64,000 nt of DNA from DASRAU01 sp035638075 (lineage in GTDB: Bacteria > Acidobacteriota > Polarisedimenticolia > Gp22-AA2): the NCBI GenBank assembly GCA_035638075.1, contig DASRAU010000003.1, positions 62,001 through 126,000 on the forward strand. Direction: 5' to 3'. The position numbers and the translations under genes are program-made. The notes below the pieces were generated by a model. The model was not told the DNA's origin, searched no databases, and worked only from the letters and a program-made list of their open reading frames with translations. Positions 9,104-20,300 of the stretch are shown in pieces; the stretch's first letter is position 1; every line of letters starts with the position of its first letter.

Positions 9104-10978
9104 GTGACGCTCCGCACCCTCTGCGACATCGCGCGCCGCCTCGAAGCCTCCGCCCCGAAGGCCGATCAGCTCTTGTTCAAGGCAGACGGCGCGTGGCATC
9201 CGATCGACACGACCACGTTCCTGCTCCGCATCGGCGACCTGGCGCGCGGCCTCCGCGGCCTCGGCGTCGGCCCAGGCGACCGGGTCGCCATCCTGTCGGA
9301 GAACCGCCCCGAGTGGACGCTGGCGGATCACGCCATCCTGCTGGCCGGGGCGGCCGGCGTGCCCATCTACCCGACGCTTTTGCCCGACCAGATTGCCTTC
9401 ATCCTGCAGGACTCGGGAGCGAAGGCGCTGTTCGTCTCGACGCCGGGGCTGCGCGCGCGGGTGGAGTCGATCCGCCCGCGGCTCCAGGATCTGAAGCACG
9501 TCATCGGGTTCGAGCCGCGCGGCGCCCTCCCGGCGGACGTGATGGCGCTGGCGGATCTCGAGGCGCTCGGCGCGCGCGGTCGCGCCGCGGGGGGCCCGGC
9601 CCTGCCGCCGCCGGGCAATCCCGAAGGGCTCGGCGCCGCGAAGCCGGGCGAGCTCGCCAGCGTCATCTACACCTCCGGGACCACCGGACGGCCGAAGGGC
9701 GTCATGCTGTCGCACGGCAACTTCGCGCACAACGTGAGCGCCTCGTGCGACGCCATCCCGTTCGAGGCGTCGGACGTCTGCCTCTCGGTGCTGCCGCTCT
9801 CGCACGTCTACGAGCGCATGGTGGAGTTCTGCTACCTCTGGCGCGGCGCGACCATCGCTTATGCCGAGTCGATCGAGTCGCTCGCCGCCTGCCTGACCGA
9901 GGTGCGCCCGACCATCGTCTGCGCCGTGCCGCGCCTGTTCGAGAAGATGTACCAGCGCCTGCTCGACCGCTCGGTGGCGCTGCCGCGCCCCAGGCGGATC
10001 CTCTTCAACTGGGGGCTGAACACGGCGGCCGCCTGGGGCGCGTCGCAGCGCCGCGCCGGCGGGCCGGTCAACCCGCCGGGACCCGGGCTCCTGCTGCGCG
10101 TCCGGCACGCTCTGGCCGCGCGCCTCGTCTACGCCGCCATCCTCGAGCGCTTCGGCGGGCGCCTGCGCTTCTTCGTGTCCGGCAGCGCGCCCCTGTCGCC
10201 GGCGCTCGCCGAGATCCTCGGTGGCATCGGGCTGCGCATCATCGAGGGGTACGGCATGACGGAGTGCGCCCCGGTCATCGCGGTGAACCGGCTCGACCGG
10301 ATCTGCATCGGCTCGGTCGGTCCGCCGATCGACGGCATCGAGGCGCGCCTCGCCGCGGACGGCGAGATCGAGGTGCGCGGCGACTCGGTGATGTCGGGCT
10401 ACTGGAACGATCCCGAGTCGACCCGCGAGATCCTCCGGGACGGGTGGCTTTTGACCGGGGACATCGGCCGCTTCGACGCGCACGGGTGCCTGGTCATCAC
10501 CGACCGCAAGAAGGAGGTGCTCAAGACCTCCGGCGGCAAGATGGTGGCGCCGCAGCCGATCGAGAACCTGCTCCGCGCCGACCGCTTCATCGCCCAGGCC
10601 GTGGTTTTGGGCGACCGGCGCAACTACATCGCCGCCCTGCTGGTCCCCGACTTCGAGATGCTGCGCTCGTACGCGCTGCACAAGGGGCTCGGCATCATCG
10701 AGCCGGCCGACCTGCTCAGGGATGCGCGCGTGCTCGACCTGTTCGCCCGGCGCGTGGCGGCGATCAACGAGACCCTGGCGCGCTACGAGCGGGTGCGCCG
10801 GTTCCGCCTGCTCGACCGCGATTTCACCGTCGAGGCCGGGGAGATGACCCCGACGCTCAAGCCGCGCCGCAAGGTGATCGAAGAGCGCTACCGCAAGGTG
10901 ATCGAGGAGCTGTACGCGGGACCGCCGCCGGCCCACGAGGAGGAGCCGGCCGCCGCGAAGGCCCGGACCGGCTCCTGA
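9104..10978 (+). CDS. Long-chain acyl-CoA synthetase (AMP-forming)
   Basis: The protein has 624 residues from GTG 9104, with GGAG at 9096-9099 upstream. It belongs to the ANL superfamily and activates fatty acids to acyl-adenylate and then acyl-CoA. Visible motifs are the P-loop-like YTSGTTGRPKG near residue 188, the EGYGMTECAP core motif, and GDIGRFD with DRKKEVLKTSGGK around the hinge. The sequence resembles the FadD15/AAE group of bacterial long-chain ligases. It ends 2 nt from the convergent aminotransferase gene. Confidence 0.93.
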   Translation: MTLRTLCDIARRLEASAPKADQLLFKADGAWHPIDTTTFLLRIGDLARGLRGLGVGPGDRVAILSENRPEWTLADHAILLAGAAGVPIYPTLLPDQIAFILQDSGAKALFVSTPGLRARVESIRPRLQDLKHVIGFEPRGALPADVMALADLEALGARGRAAGGPALPPPGNPEGLGAAKPGELASVIYTSGTTGRPKGVMLSHGNFAHNVSASCDAIPFEASDVCLSVLPLSHVYERMVEFCYLWRGATIAYAESIESLAACLTEVRPTIVCAVPRLFEKMYQRLLDRSVALPRPRRILFNWGLNTAAAWGASQRRAGGPVNPPGPGLLLRVRHALAARLVYAAILERFGGRLRFFVSGSAPLSPALAEILGGIGLRIIEGYGMTECAPVIAVNRLDRICIGSVGPPIDGIEARLAADGEIEVRGDSVMSGYWNDPESTREILRDGWLLTGDIGRFDAHGCLVITDRKKEVLKTSGGKMVAPQPIENLLRADRFIAQAVVLGDRRNYIAALLVPDFEMLRSYALHKGLGIIEPADLLRDARVLDLFARRVAAINETLARYERVRRFRLLDRDFTVEAGEMTPTLKPRRKVIEERYRKVIEELYAGPPPAHEEEPAAAKARTGS

Positions 10979-10980
10979 GG

Positions 10981-12348
10981 CTAGCGGCGCGCGGCGGCGA
11001 CCGCGGTGCAGGCGGCGTCGAGGATGTCCACCGCTTCGTCCGCGTCCCGCTCGCGACAGACGAGCGGCGGCGAGAGCCGCAGGGTGGAGGCGCCGCACGG
11101 CAGGATCAGCAGGCCGCGCTCGAAGGTCTGGACCACGAGCTCATGGCGCGACTCGGGATCCGGCGCGCGCGTCGCACGATCCTTGACGATCTCGATTCCG
11201 ACCATGAGCCCCAGGCCGCGCACGTCGCCGATCATCGGGTGCTTGGCCTGCAGGCCCCGCAGGCGCTCCTGCAGGTGCGCCCCGACGCGCCCGGCGTTGG
11301 CGATGAGGCCGCCTTCGAGGAGCTTGAGGGTGGCGATTGCCGCCGAGCACGACACCGGGTTGCCGCCGAACGTCGAGCCGTGGCCGCCGTCGTTCCACTT
11401 CATGACGTCGTCGCGCGCGATGACCGCCGAGATCGGCATGCCGGAGGCGATCCCCTTGGCCAGGATGATCATGTCGGGGTCGATGCCGTAGTGCTCGAGC
11501 GCGAAGAGCTTTCCGGTGCGCCCCATGCCGCTCTGCACCTCGTCGGCGATGAGGAGGATGCCGTTGTCGCGGCACAGGGCCTGGAGCTTCGGCAGGAACT
11601 GCGGGTGCGGCGGGATGAAGCCGCCCTCGCCCTGCACGGGCTCGACGATGACCGCCGCCACCTCGTGCGGGTCGATGGTGTGATGGAACATCTGCTCGGT
11701 CAAGAGCTCCAGGCATTCGACCGAGCACGACTCGGGCTGGCGGTTCACCGGGCAGCGGTAGCAGTAGGCGTAATGCGTGTGGTACACCTCCGGGACGAAC
11801 GGCGCGTAGCCACGGCGCTGCACCGGCTTGCTGGCGGTGAGCGACATCGCGCCGAAGGTGCGCCCGTGGAACGCCCCGAAGAACCCGATGACTTTCTGCC
11901 GCCCGGTGCGCACGCGTGCCAGCTTGACGGCCGTCTCCACCGCCTCGGCGCCGGAGTTGGTCAGGAAGATCCGCTTCGGCCCGGAGATCGGCGCCAGGCG
12001 CGCCAGCGTCTCGCACAGGTCGATGTAGATCGGGTAGTAGAAGTCGGTGTAGCAGACGTGCAGGAGCTTCTCGGCCTGCGCCTTCACGGCGGCGACCACG
12101 TCGGGGTGGCAGTGACCCGTCGAGACGGTCGAGATGCCGGCGGCGAAGTCGAGGAACCGGTTGCCGTCCACGTCTTCGATCACCATCCCCTCGCCGCGCG
12201 CCACGACCAGCGGCACGTCCTTGCTGAGGTTCTGCGACACGACGCGCCGGTCGCGCTCGATGATGGCCTTCGCCTTGGGACCGGGGAGCGGCCCGCTGAT
12301 GCGGGCGGCGTTGCCGGAGCGGACGGGGGCGGTGGGGGTCGAGGCCAT
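10981..12348 (-). CDS. Class III aminotransferase, GABA/acetylornithine-like
   Basis: The protein has 455 residues from ATG 12348, chosen because GGAGA lies just upstream; ATG 12360 is an alternative. It is a fold-type I PLP enzyme. Features are the cofactor phosphate-binding NSGAEAVETA, the aromatic FFGAFHGRT segment, IADEVQSGMGRTG with the PLP-ring Asp, and the Schiff-base Lys298 in ILAKGIASGMP. GGHGSTFGGNPVSCSAA is typical of 4-aminobutyrate and 5-aminovalerate transaminases. A Cys cluster (CYRCPVNRQPESCSVEC) lies near residues 185-205, as in many GabT-like proteins of deep-branching bacteria. Function inferred: transamination of an omega-amino acid with 2-oxoglutarate. Confidence 0.88.
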   Translation of the reverse strand: MASTPTAPVRSGNAARISGPLPGPKAKAIIERDRRVVSQNLSKDVPLVVARGEGMVIEDVDGNRFLDFAAGISTVSTGHCHPDVVAAVKAQAEKLLHVCYTDFYYPIYIDLCETLARLAPISGPKRIFLTNSGAEAVETAVKLARVRTGRQKVIGFFGAFHGRTFGAMSLTASKPVQRRGYAPFVPEVYHTHYAYCYRCPVNRQPESCSVECLELLTEQMFHHTIDPHEVAAVIVEPVQGEGGFIPPHPQFLPKLQALCRDNGILLIADEVQSGMGRTGKLFALEHYGIDPDMIILAKGIASGMPISAVIARDDVMKWNDGGHGSTFGGNPVSCSAAIATLKLLEGGLIANAGRVGAHLQERLRGLQAKHPMIGDVRGLGLMVGIEIVKDRATRAPDPESRHELVVQTFERGLLILPCGASTLRLSPPLVCRERDADEAVDILDAACTAVAAARR

Positions 12349-12380
12349 CGGTTTCTCCATTCGAAACGAGGTTGCTGATC

Positions 12381-13823
12381 GTGAGCCGTCATTCTCGGGG
12401 AGCGCGCGAGGGGGTGTCAAGGCTCGCGGCGGCGCTGCTTCTGGCGGCGGCCGGCGCCGTTCTGGCGCTGCCGGCGTGCGCCGGGCGCCGCCGGCCGAAC
12501 ATCGTCCTGCTCGTCATGGACACGGTGCGGGCGGACCGCTTCTCCTGGGGAGGCGCGCTGCGCGAAATCGCTCCCCGCCTCGAGGCCCTGGCGCGCGAAG
12601 GAACGGTGTATACCGCCGCCTTCTCCCCGGCGCCGTGGACCGTGCCGGCGCACGCCAGCCTGTTCACCGGGCGGTATCCCTCGGCGCACCGCACCGACTG
12701 CGGGTCGCTGCGGCTGCCCGATACGGAGACGACCCTCGCCGAGGTGCTGCGCGACGCCGGCTATCGCACCGTCGGCTACACCGCCAACCCCTGGCTCGGC
12801 GCCACCTACAACTTCCAGCAGGGCTTCGACACCTGGGGCGAGACCTGGCGCGAGGTGCCGGAGGGATCCCCCGACACCGGCGCCTCGCTCAACAACCAGC
12901 GCATCGAGCGGTTCCTGCGCTGGTACGCCGACAACAGCGACGCGCAGCGGCAGCCGTTCTTCCTGTTCGCGAACTACTTCGAAGCCCACCTGCCGTACCA
13001 CCCTCCCGAGCCGGAGCGCGGCCGCATGCTGCGGGCCGGGGCGGACCCGGCGCGGGTCGAACGGCTGTCGCACCTCGGCCATCCCGACGAGATGGCCTTC
13101 ATCCTCGGGCGATCGAACCTGACGCCGGAGGATCTGGATCTGCTCCGCGACCTGTACGACGGCGAGGTGGCCTACGTGGACCGGCGCATCGGGGAAGTCC
13201 TCGACTGGCTGTCCGAGACGCACCTGCGGGACGACACCATCGTGGTGGTCGCCGCCGACCACGGCGAGAACCTCGGCGAGCACGGGATGCTCGACCACAA
13301 GATGAGCGTGCACTCGACTCTGCTGCGGGTGCCGATCGTCGTGCGCTACCCGCGCGGCGTCGAGGCGGGACGAAAAATCGACACGCCGGTGCAGCTCCAC
13401 GATCTCTTTCCGACGCTCCTGGCGCTGGTCGGCGTGGCGCCGCCCAGGGGCGCGACCATCGAGGCGGCGCTTCTCCCGGGGATCGCCGGCGGCCGCGGCC
13501 GGGATCCGAAGGCGCCGATCGTCGGGGAGTTCGCCGGCCCCCCGACCGACTTCCTCAAGGTGATGGCGGAGTCTTTCCCCGGGGCCGATCTCTCCCGCTT
13601 CGACCGCACGCTCGTGTCGTTCCGGAGCCGGGACGACACGCTCGTGTGGGGCTCGGACGGCCGGCACGAGCTGTACCGCACCGCCGACGATCCGCTCGAG
13701 ACGACCGACCTGGCGGCGAAAGATCCCGCCCGGGTCACCGCCCTGGCGGCGGAGGTCGAGGCGTGGCTGCACCGTCCCTCGCGGGGCGGTCCGGCCGAGT
13801 CACGCACGAGCCGGGGTCTATAA
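12381..13823 (+). CDS. Sulfatase-fold (alkaline phosphatase superfamily) hydrolase with Thr nucleophile
   Basis: The protein has 480 residues from GTG 12381 (GAGG 9 nt upstream; TTG 12372 is possible). The N-terminus is hydrophobic and ends in LPAC, a lipobox-like site, so it is probably an exported lipoprotein. The metal-binding start NIVLLVMDTVRADR, VVVAADHGENLGEHG and HSTLLRVPIVVRYP are sulfatase-type. The formylglycine motif CxPxR is replaced by TVPAH (Thr87), followed by ASLFTG. The activating cysteine is therefore absent and a phosphodiesterase or phosphotransferase-like activity is more likely than classic sulfate-ester hydrolysis. Its TAA stop lies within the -10 of the next gene. The neighbouring genes are aminotransferases, with no clear functional link. 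Confidence 0.85.
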   Translation: MSRHSRGAREGVSRLAAALLLAAAGAVLALPACAGRRRPNIVLLVMDTVRADRFSWGGALREIAPRLEALAREGTVYTAAFSPAPWTVPAHASLFTGRYPSAHRTDCGSLRLPDTETTLAEVLRDAGYRTVGYTANPWLGATYNFQQGFDTWGETWREVPEGSPDTGASLNNQRIERFLRWYADNSDAQRQPFFLFANYFEAHLPYHPPEPERGRMLRAGADPARVERLSHLGHPDEMAFILGRSNLTPEDLDLLRDLYDGEVAYVDRRIGEVLDWLSETHLRDDTIVVVAADHGENLGEHGMLDHKMSVHSTLLRVPIVVRYPRGVEAGRKIDTPVQLHDLFPTLLALVGVAPPRGATIEAALLPGIAGGRGRDPKAPIVGEFAGPPTDFLKVMAESFPGADLSRFDRTLVSFRSRDDTLVWGSDGRHELYRTADDPLETTDLAAKDPARVTALAAEVEAWLHRPSRGGPAESRTSRGL

Positions 13824-13824
13824 T
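13819..13824 (+). promoter_or_regulatory. Perfect -10 box TATAAT 6 nt before ATG (leaderless promoter)
   Basis: TATAAT at 13819-13824 leaves exactly 6 nt to the ATG at 13831, so transcription should start at or next to the A of the start codon. The sulfatase stop TAA (13821-13823) is embedded in it. The -35 region is poor. Confidence 0.55.
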
Positions 13825-13830
13825 CGCCCC

Positions 13831-15198
<1,368 letters not shown>

Positions 15199-15220
15199 CC
15201 CCGGCGGCTGACGGACGACG

Positions 15221-17281
15221 TCAGCGCACGGAGATCAGGACGTCGTGATCCGTCCCATCCGCGAGGTGCGTGCGGACGAGGTACGTGGCGTTGGCGCGCA
15301 GCGGCGAGGTGTCGAGGTTGTAGATGTACTGCCGGGCGCCCGCGTCGTAGCGGTACAGGTTGTCGGTGTTCGCCTTGCCGACCGAGCCGATGTCCTCGAT
15401 CTCGGAGCCGAGCACGCCGTTGCTGTAGAAGAAGACCTGGATCGTGGCGACGCTGTTCGGCACGTTCGCGCCGGCGCAGGTGCTCAGCGAGAACTTGAAC
15501 GGCACGGCGCGGCCGCGCTTGAAGATGCTCGAGCCGTTGCCGTTCACCGGCTGCTGGTAGCCGCCGAACACGAAGCCTTCATCCACGATCCCGTCGCAGT
15601 CGTTGTCCAGGCCGTCGCAGAGGTCGGCGGACGGCGTGTGGACCTGCGAACAGACCATCGGTCCGCTGGCGCACGAGGTCTCGCCCTGGGCGCAGACGCC
15701 GAGGAGGCCCGGGATGGTGCACGCGGCCCCGCCGGCCGGCGCGCCCTCGTCGATGGCGCCGTCGCAGTCGTCGTCCATGCCATCGCAGGTCTCGGCCGCG
15801 CCGGGATGGATCGACGCGAGCTGATCGTTGCAGTCGAACGCGCCGCCCGGCGAAGCGGGACAGATCGGCACGCCGTCGCCGTCGGCGTCCAGAGGCGAAC
15901 CGCCGACCGGCAGCCCTTCGTCGGTCGAGCCGTCGCCGTCGTCATCGAGGCCGTTGCAGATCTCGCTCAGGACGGCGCAGGTCACCTTCACCGGCGACCA
16001 GCCGCCGCTTCCCTGCACGCGGGTCGGATCGGGCGTGATGGTGGTGATCTGGTCCACCGACGTCGTGATGTCGGTGAAGGGCGGGAAAGTCGCGCCATCG
16101 AAGTGCGAGTACATCAGGCGCAGCCGCGGCTCGAAGGCGCCGTCCTTCTTGTACGACATGCTGGTGAGGCCGGTGATCGGCGACTCGATGGTCATGATGC
16201 GGCAGGGGAACGGATCGTCCTCCGGCGACGGCTCGTAGCCGGGAGGCAGCTCCGGGCTGCTGTCCTCGCCGAGCAACTCGAGGCTGCAGGCGGAAGGCCC
16301 GCCGGGACCCGAGAGCGCGTTGCTGACCGACAGGAGTGTTCCGCCGCCGCCGCAGATCGCCTCGGCGTTCGCGGGGCCGGGGTCGACGGCGCGGAACGTC
16401 ACCGGCAGCGTGCACGACTTGCCGCTGACGTCGGTCACGAGGATCGTTCCCTGGCCGTCGAGCAGCGGATCCATCGGCACGACGCGGAAATCGACCGAAG
16501 AGTCGCCGGCCGAGAACTCGTCCACGGAGAGCGTGACGTTGCTCGAACCCTCCACGAGCTCGACCGAGGCGATGCCGCTCTCCCCCTCGAGACCGTCCTG
16601 CCCGTTGCCGTTCACGCCCAGGACGCCCTCGGACGAGACCGGCTGCCCGGTGCACACGGGCGCGCAACAGTCCTCGCCTTCGCCCGCGGGGCGCAGCAGA
16701 TCGTCGATGCCGAGCTGGTCGATCACCACGTCCCCCCCCGCTCCGAAGCCGGAGCTCACCCGGAAGCCGTCGATCGGCTCGTCGCACACGATGCCGAAGA
16801 ACTCCGGCGTCGCCGCGTTCTCATCGGTGTCGGAGACCGGGAACGACTCGCTCGCGTCGCTGTCGAAGGTCACGATCACGTGGGCCGCCGTCGCGCCGGG
16901 CGCCAGGTCGGTGAGGTACAGGCCGAACCCGTTGAGGATGGGGCTGAAGGAGAAATCCAGGCTCTGCGGCAGCGGCACCTCCGCGAAGCCGGGGAGGCCG
17001 CCGCTCAGGACGTTCGGGGTGCTCTTCGCCGACGGGCTCGACAGCACCACCGGGGCCGAGCCGCCGGAGGAGACGACCAGGCCGGAGATCTGATCGTTGA
17101 TCTCGGTGCCGGCGCTGAAGCCGTCGAACGTCTGCCGGCTCACGGCGGCGCCGAGCGCCTCGAGGAAGCCGGCTTCGCTGTCGTGAGTGGTGCAGTCGGC
17201 CCAGGCCGGAACGGTGGCGATCAGGAGGCCGCCCAGGGCGGCAAGGAGCAGGACAGGCTTCGTCCGTGTCATCGGTCGCAT
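15221..17281 (-). CDS. Secreted MopE-like protein with three CxGxDDDCDGxxDEG repeats
   Basis: The protein has 686 residues from ATG 17281, preceded by GAGGGGG. A signal peptide ends near PAWA|D. The N-terminal third is a predicted beta-sandwich. Around residues 440-565 are three acidic calcium-binding-type motifs: CNGLDDDGDGSTDEG, CDGMDDDCDGAIDEG and CDGLDNDCDGIVDEG. The C-terminal ~110 residues form a module beginning QPVNGNGSSIFKRG and containing VPFKFSLSTCAGA. The same architecture is found in the paralogue at 21125-23704. These motifs are known in MopE of Methylococcus and many Deltaproteobacterial and Acidobacterial surface proteins. The exact role is unknown; a surface or extracellular, calcium-stabilised protein is inferred. 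It has its own strong promoter. Confidence 0.85.
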   Translation of the reverse strand: MRPMTRTKPVLLLAALGGLLIATVPAWADCTTHDSEAGFLEALGAAVSRQTFDGFSAGTEINDQISGLVVSSGGSAPVVLSSPSAKSTPNVLSGGLPGFAEVPLPQSLDFSFSPILNGFGLYLTDLAPGATAAHVIVTFDSDASESFPVSDTDENAATPEFFGIVCDEPIDGFRVSSGFGAGGDVVIDQLGIDDLLRPAGEGEDCCAPVCTGQPVSSEGVLGVNGNGQDGLEGESGIASVELVEGSSNVTLSVDEFSAGDSSVDFRVVPMDPLLDGQGTILVTDVSGKSCTLPVTFRAVDPGPANAEAICGGGGTLLSVSNALSGPGGPSACSLELLGEDSSPELPPGYEPSPEDDPFPCRIMTIESPITGLTSMSYKKDGAFEPRLRLMYSHFDGATFPPFTDITTSVDQITTITPDPTRVQGSGGWSPVKVTCAVLSEICNGLDDDGDGSTDEGLPVGGSPLDADGDGVPICPASPGGAFDCNDQLASIHPGAAETCDGMDDDCDGAIDEGAPAGGAACTIPGLLGVCAQGETSCASGPMVCSQVHTPSADLCDGLDNDCDGIVDEGFVFGGYQQPVNGNGSSIFKRGRAVPFKFSLSTCAGANVPNSVATIQVFFYSNGVLGSEIEDIGSVGKANTDNLYRYDAGARQYIYNLDTSPLRANATYLVRTHLADGTDHDVLISVR

Positions 17282-17316
17282 GCAGAATCCCCCTCTCGTG
17301 GCGGTCGAGTGACAGG

Positions 17317-17346
17317 ATTCTAACCGCGAAAAAATCGCGCTGTCAA
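17317..17346 (-). promoter_or_regulatory. Strong promoter of the MopE-like gene, with inverted repeat in the spacer
   Basis: On the minus strand TTGACA (17341-17346), an 18-bp spacer and TAGAAT (17317-17322). The spacer contains CGCGATTTTTTCGCG, a 5-bp inverted repeat that could bind a repressor or act as a weak terminator for the kinase gene upstream. The expected leader is about 30 nt and contains the Shine-Dalgarno sequence. Confidence 0.65.
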
Positions 17347-17364
17347 AGGATTTTCAGGCGCTGC

Positions 17365-20300
17365 TCAGGGGCGCAGCAGCGCCAGCAGCTTGTCGTGATC
17401 GGCGGGAACCGTCGCGAGAGCCGCGGCGGCGTCGCGGCCGAGGGCCGCCGTCTCGGGGCGCGCGAGAAACGCCGCGAGCGCGGGGCCGGCGAGGCCGGAT
17501 CGCATTTCCTGGAATGGCGCGAGCGCCTGCCGGAACGCGGCGGCGGCCGGCTCCGATTTCCCCTGCCTGAGCAGCGCGCTCCCTTCGATCCGGCGGGCCT
17601 GGACGATCCAGTCCCGCTCCCTGAGCCGGGTGGCGCTGTCGGCCGCCTCGTGAGCCCGCGCCACGGCGTTGTCCAGGTGATTGGCCTGCAGGTCGATCGC
17701 CGCCAGCGAGGCGAGCGCCGGCGCCACGAGCGGCGCGAGGCCGGAGGCGCGCGCATCCTTCAGCACCGCCTCCAGGTCGCGGGACGACCTCTCGGCGCGC
17801 GCCAGGGCCAGGCGGGCCATGCGCTGGACGCGGTAATCGCCGGCGCGCGTCGCGGCCGCGACCGCTTCCTTCAGCGTCGTGGCGGCGGAGCGATCCTCCT
17901 GGGCCAGGCGCCGCTCGCCGTCGTACACCAGCGCCTCGGCCAGGAGCGCGTCGTTGCTCTGGTCGCGGCAGAGCGCGATGGCCTCGGTCAGGACCTTGGC
18001 CGAGCCCGTGAGGTCGCCCGAGCGCATCCGCACGCTCCCGAGATAGGTCAGCACCGGGGCGAGATAGGACGCCTCGTGTGCGTCGCGCGCCGCCTTCTCC
18101 GCCTCGCCGAGGAGCTCGAGCGCCGGGCCGTACTCGCCCTGGGCCTCGTGGACCTGCGCCGTGTTCATCTGCAGCGCGATGGCGGCCCCCTTGTTGTCCA
18201 CCTGCCGCGCCAGGCGCAGCCCTTCGTCGAAATACTTCAGCGCCTCTTCATAACGGCCCTGCACCTGCTCGAGCCCGCCGATGTCGCCGAGCGTGCGCAC
18301 CAGGTTCGTCTGCTCGCCGATCGACCGCGCCTTGGCGAGCGCCTCCTTCATGAAGAAGAACGCCTCGACGTACTTCCCGAGCGTGGCGTTCAGGTACCCG
18401 AGGCTCGACAGAACCTTCGCGGTCTGGTTCTCGTCGCCCGCCTCGCGCAGGATCCGCAGGCTGTCCTGGTAGGTGGCCAGCGCCTCGTCGGTGCGGCCCG
18501 CCTTTTGAAGGATGTCGCCGAGATCGAGCAGGCCCTTGGCCTCCACTCCCGGGTCGCCGAGCGTGCGCGCGGCGGCGATCGAGTCCTTCTCCAGCTTGAT
18601 GGCATCGTCCATGCGGCCGCGGCGCGCCGCCGTCAGCGCCAGGTTGCCGAGCCCCACCGCGACGCCGCGCTGGTCGCCGATGCGCCGGCGGATGTCGATC
18701 GCCTGCTGGAACTGGTGCTCCGCCTCCTCGTGCTGGCCGAGGTCGAGCGCGACATTGCCCAGCCCGTTGAGCGCCCGCGCGCGTCCCGCGTCGCTGCCGA
18801 GCTCTCCGAACAGGAGCAGCGCCTTGTTGAGGGCCTGCGCGGCGTCGGTGGACTCGCCGGAGCGGGCGAGGATCCGGCCGAGGGCGAACTGCGCTCCCGG
18901 GCTCTTCGGGTCGAGCGCCACCGCGCGCTCGAGCGACTTGCGCGCGCCGGCGAGATCCCCGGCCTCCTCCTCCACGCCGGCCAGGTCGAGGAGCGATTGC
19001 GGATCGTTCGGCGCCGCGTCCACGAGCGACTGGTAGGACGACGCCGCGCCCGCCAGGTCCCCGCTGATGCGCGCGTGGGTGGCGCGGATGCGGGCGGCTT
19101 CCCAGGGGGAGGCTTCCGCGAGGTGGGCGATGGCCTGCTGCGCGGCAGCCTTCGCCGGCTCGGCCCGGCCGCGCTCGTCTTCGGTTTCGGCGAGGAGCGC
19201 CCACGCGACCGCGAAGTCTGGGTCCTTCTGCACCGCCGCCGCAATCCTGTCCGCCGCCTCGTCGGTCTTCCCGGCGCTCCGCAGCGACAGCCCCTCGCCG
19301 TAGAGCGACAGCGCCTCGACCGACTTCGACGAGAGCTGCGCCGCGAGGTGCTCCTCCTCGCCCCACGATCGCGCCACGCCGAGCGCGTCGCGCACCTCGC
19401 GCGTCAGGCGGTCGATCATGCCGAGGAGCGCCGCCTGGTCGCCGCCGGCGCCGCCGCCCGGCTCGCCGTCCACGACGATGTCGCGCGCCACCCCGGCCCC
19501 GTCCTCGCCGATCGGGATGAGGCTCGCCTGCAGGCGCAGCCGATCCCCCAGGCGGACGACGCTCCCGGCCAGGACGTGATCGACGCCGGCGAGGCGGCCG
19601 AGCCGCTGCGCGTTCGCCGGGCGCGCCTCCTCGCCGGCGGCGGGCTTCAGGACGTCGAGGATCTCGCCGACCCGGTCGTCGCCGGCCAGCCGCAGCGCGC
19701 GCGCCTGCAGGAGCCCCGAGCGCAGGACGCTCGTCAGCCCGGCCGGCACCCAGTCGAGCCTGGTGTCGCCGGTGTCGTTGCGGAACGGCAGGAGCGCCAG
19801 CGACGACTTCACCGGCGGCGCCGCCACGACCCGCGTCGCGAGGAAGCGCTGCGTCCCCAGGACGAGCAGGCCCGCGACGACGATCCCGGCCGCGGCCGCC
19901 AGGGTGCGCTTCCCGAGGAGCTGCCGCTTCGCGCGCGTGGCCCGCTGGCGATCGATGTCGCGCAGCACCTCCGTGACGCTCTGGTAGCGCAGCTTCGGGT
20001 CGCGGATCAGCGCGCGCACGATGATGGCCGACAGCCACGCCGGCATCCCGGGGCGGATGCGCGTCGGGGACGGTGCGTCCTCGTGCACCCGCTTCACCAT
20101 CACCGACAGCGGGTTGGCCGCGTGGAACGGCAGGCTGCCGGTGAACATCTCGAACATCATCACGCCGAGCGAGTAGATGTCGCTGCGGTGATCGGGCACG
20201 TCGCCGCGCGCCTGCTCCGGCGACATGTAGTCCACCGTCCCGAGGATGGCGCCGGTCTCAGTCATGGTGCCGCCGCCGGCGGTCATCGAGCGGGAGATGC

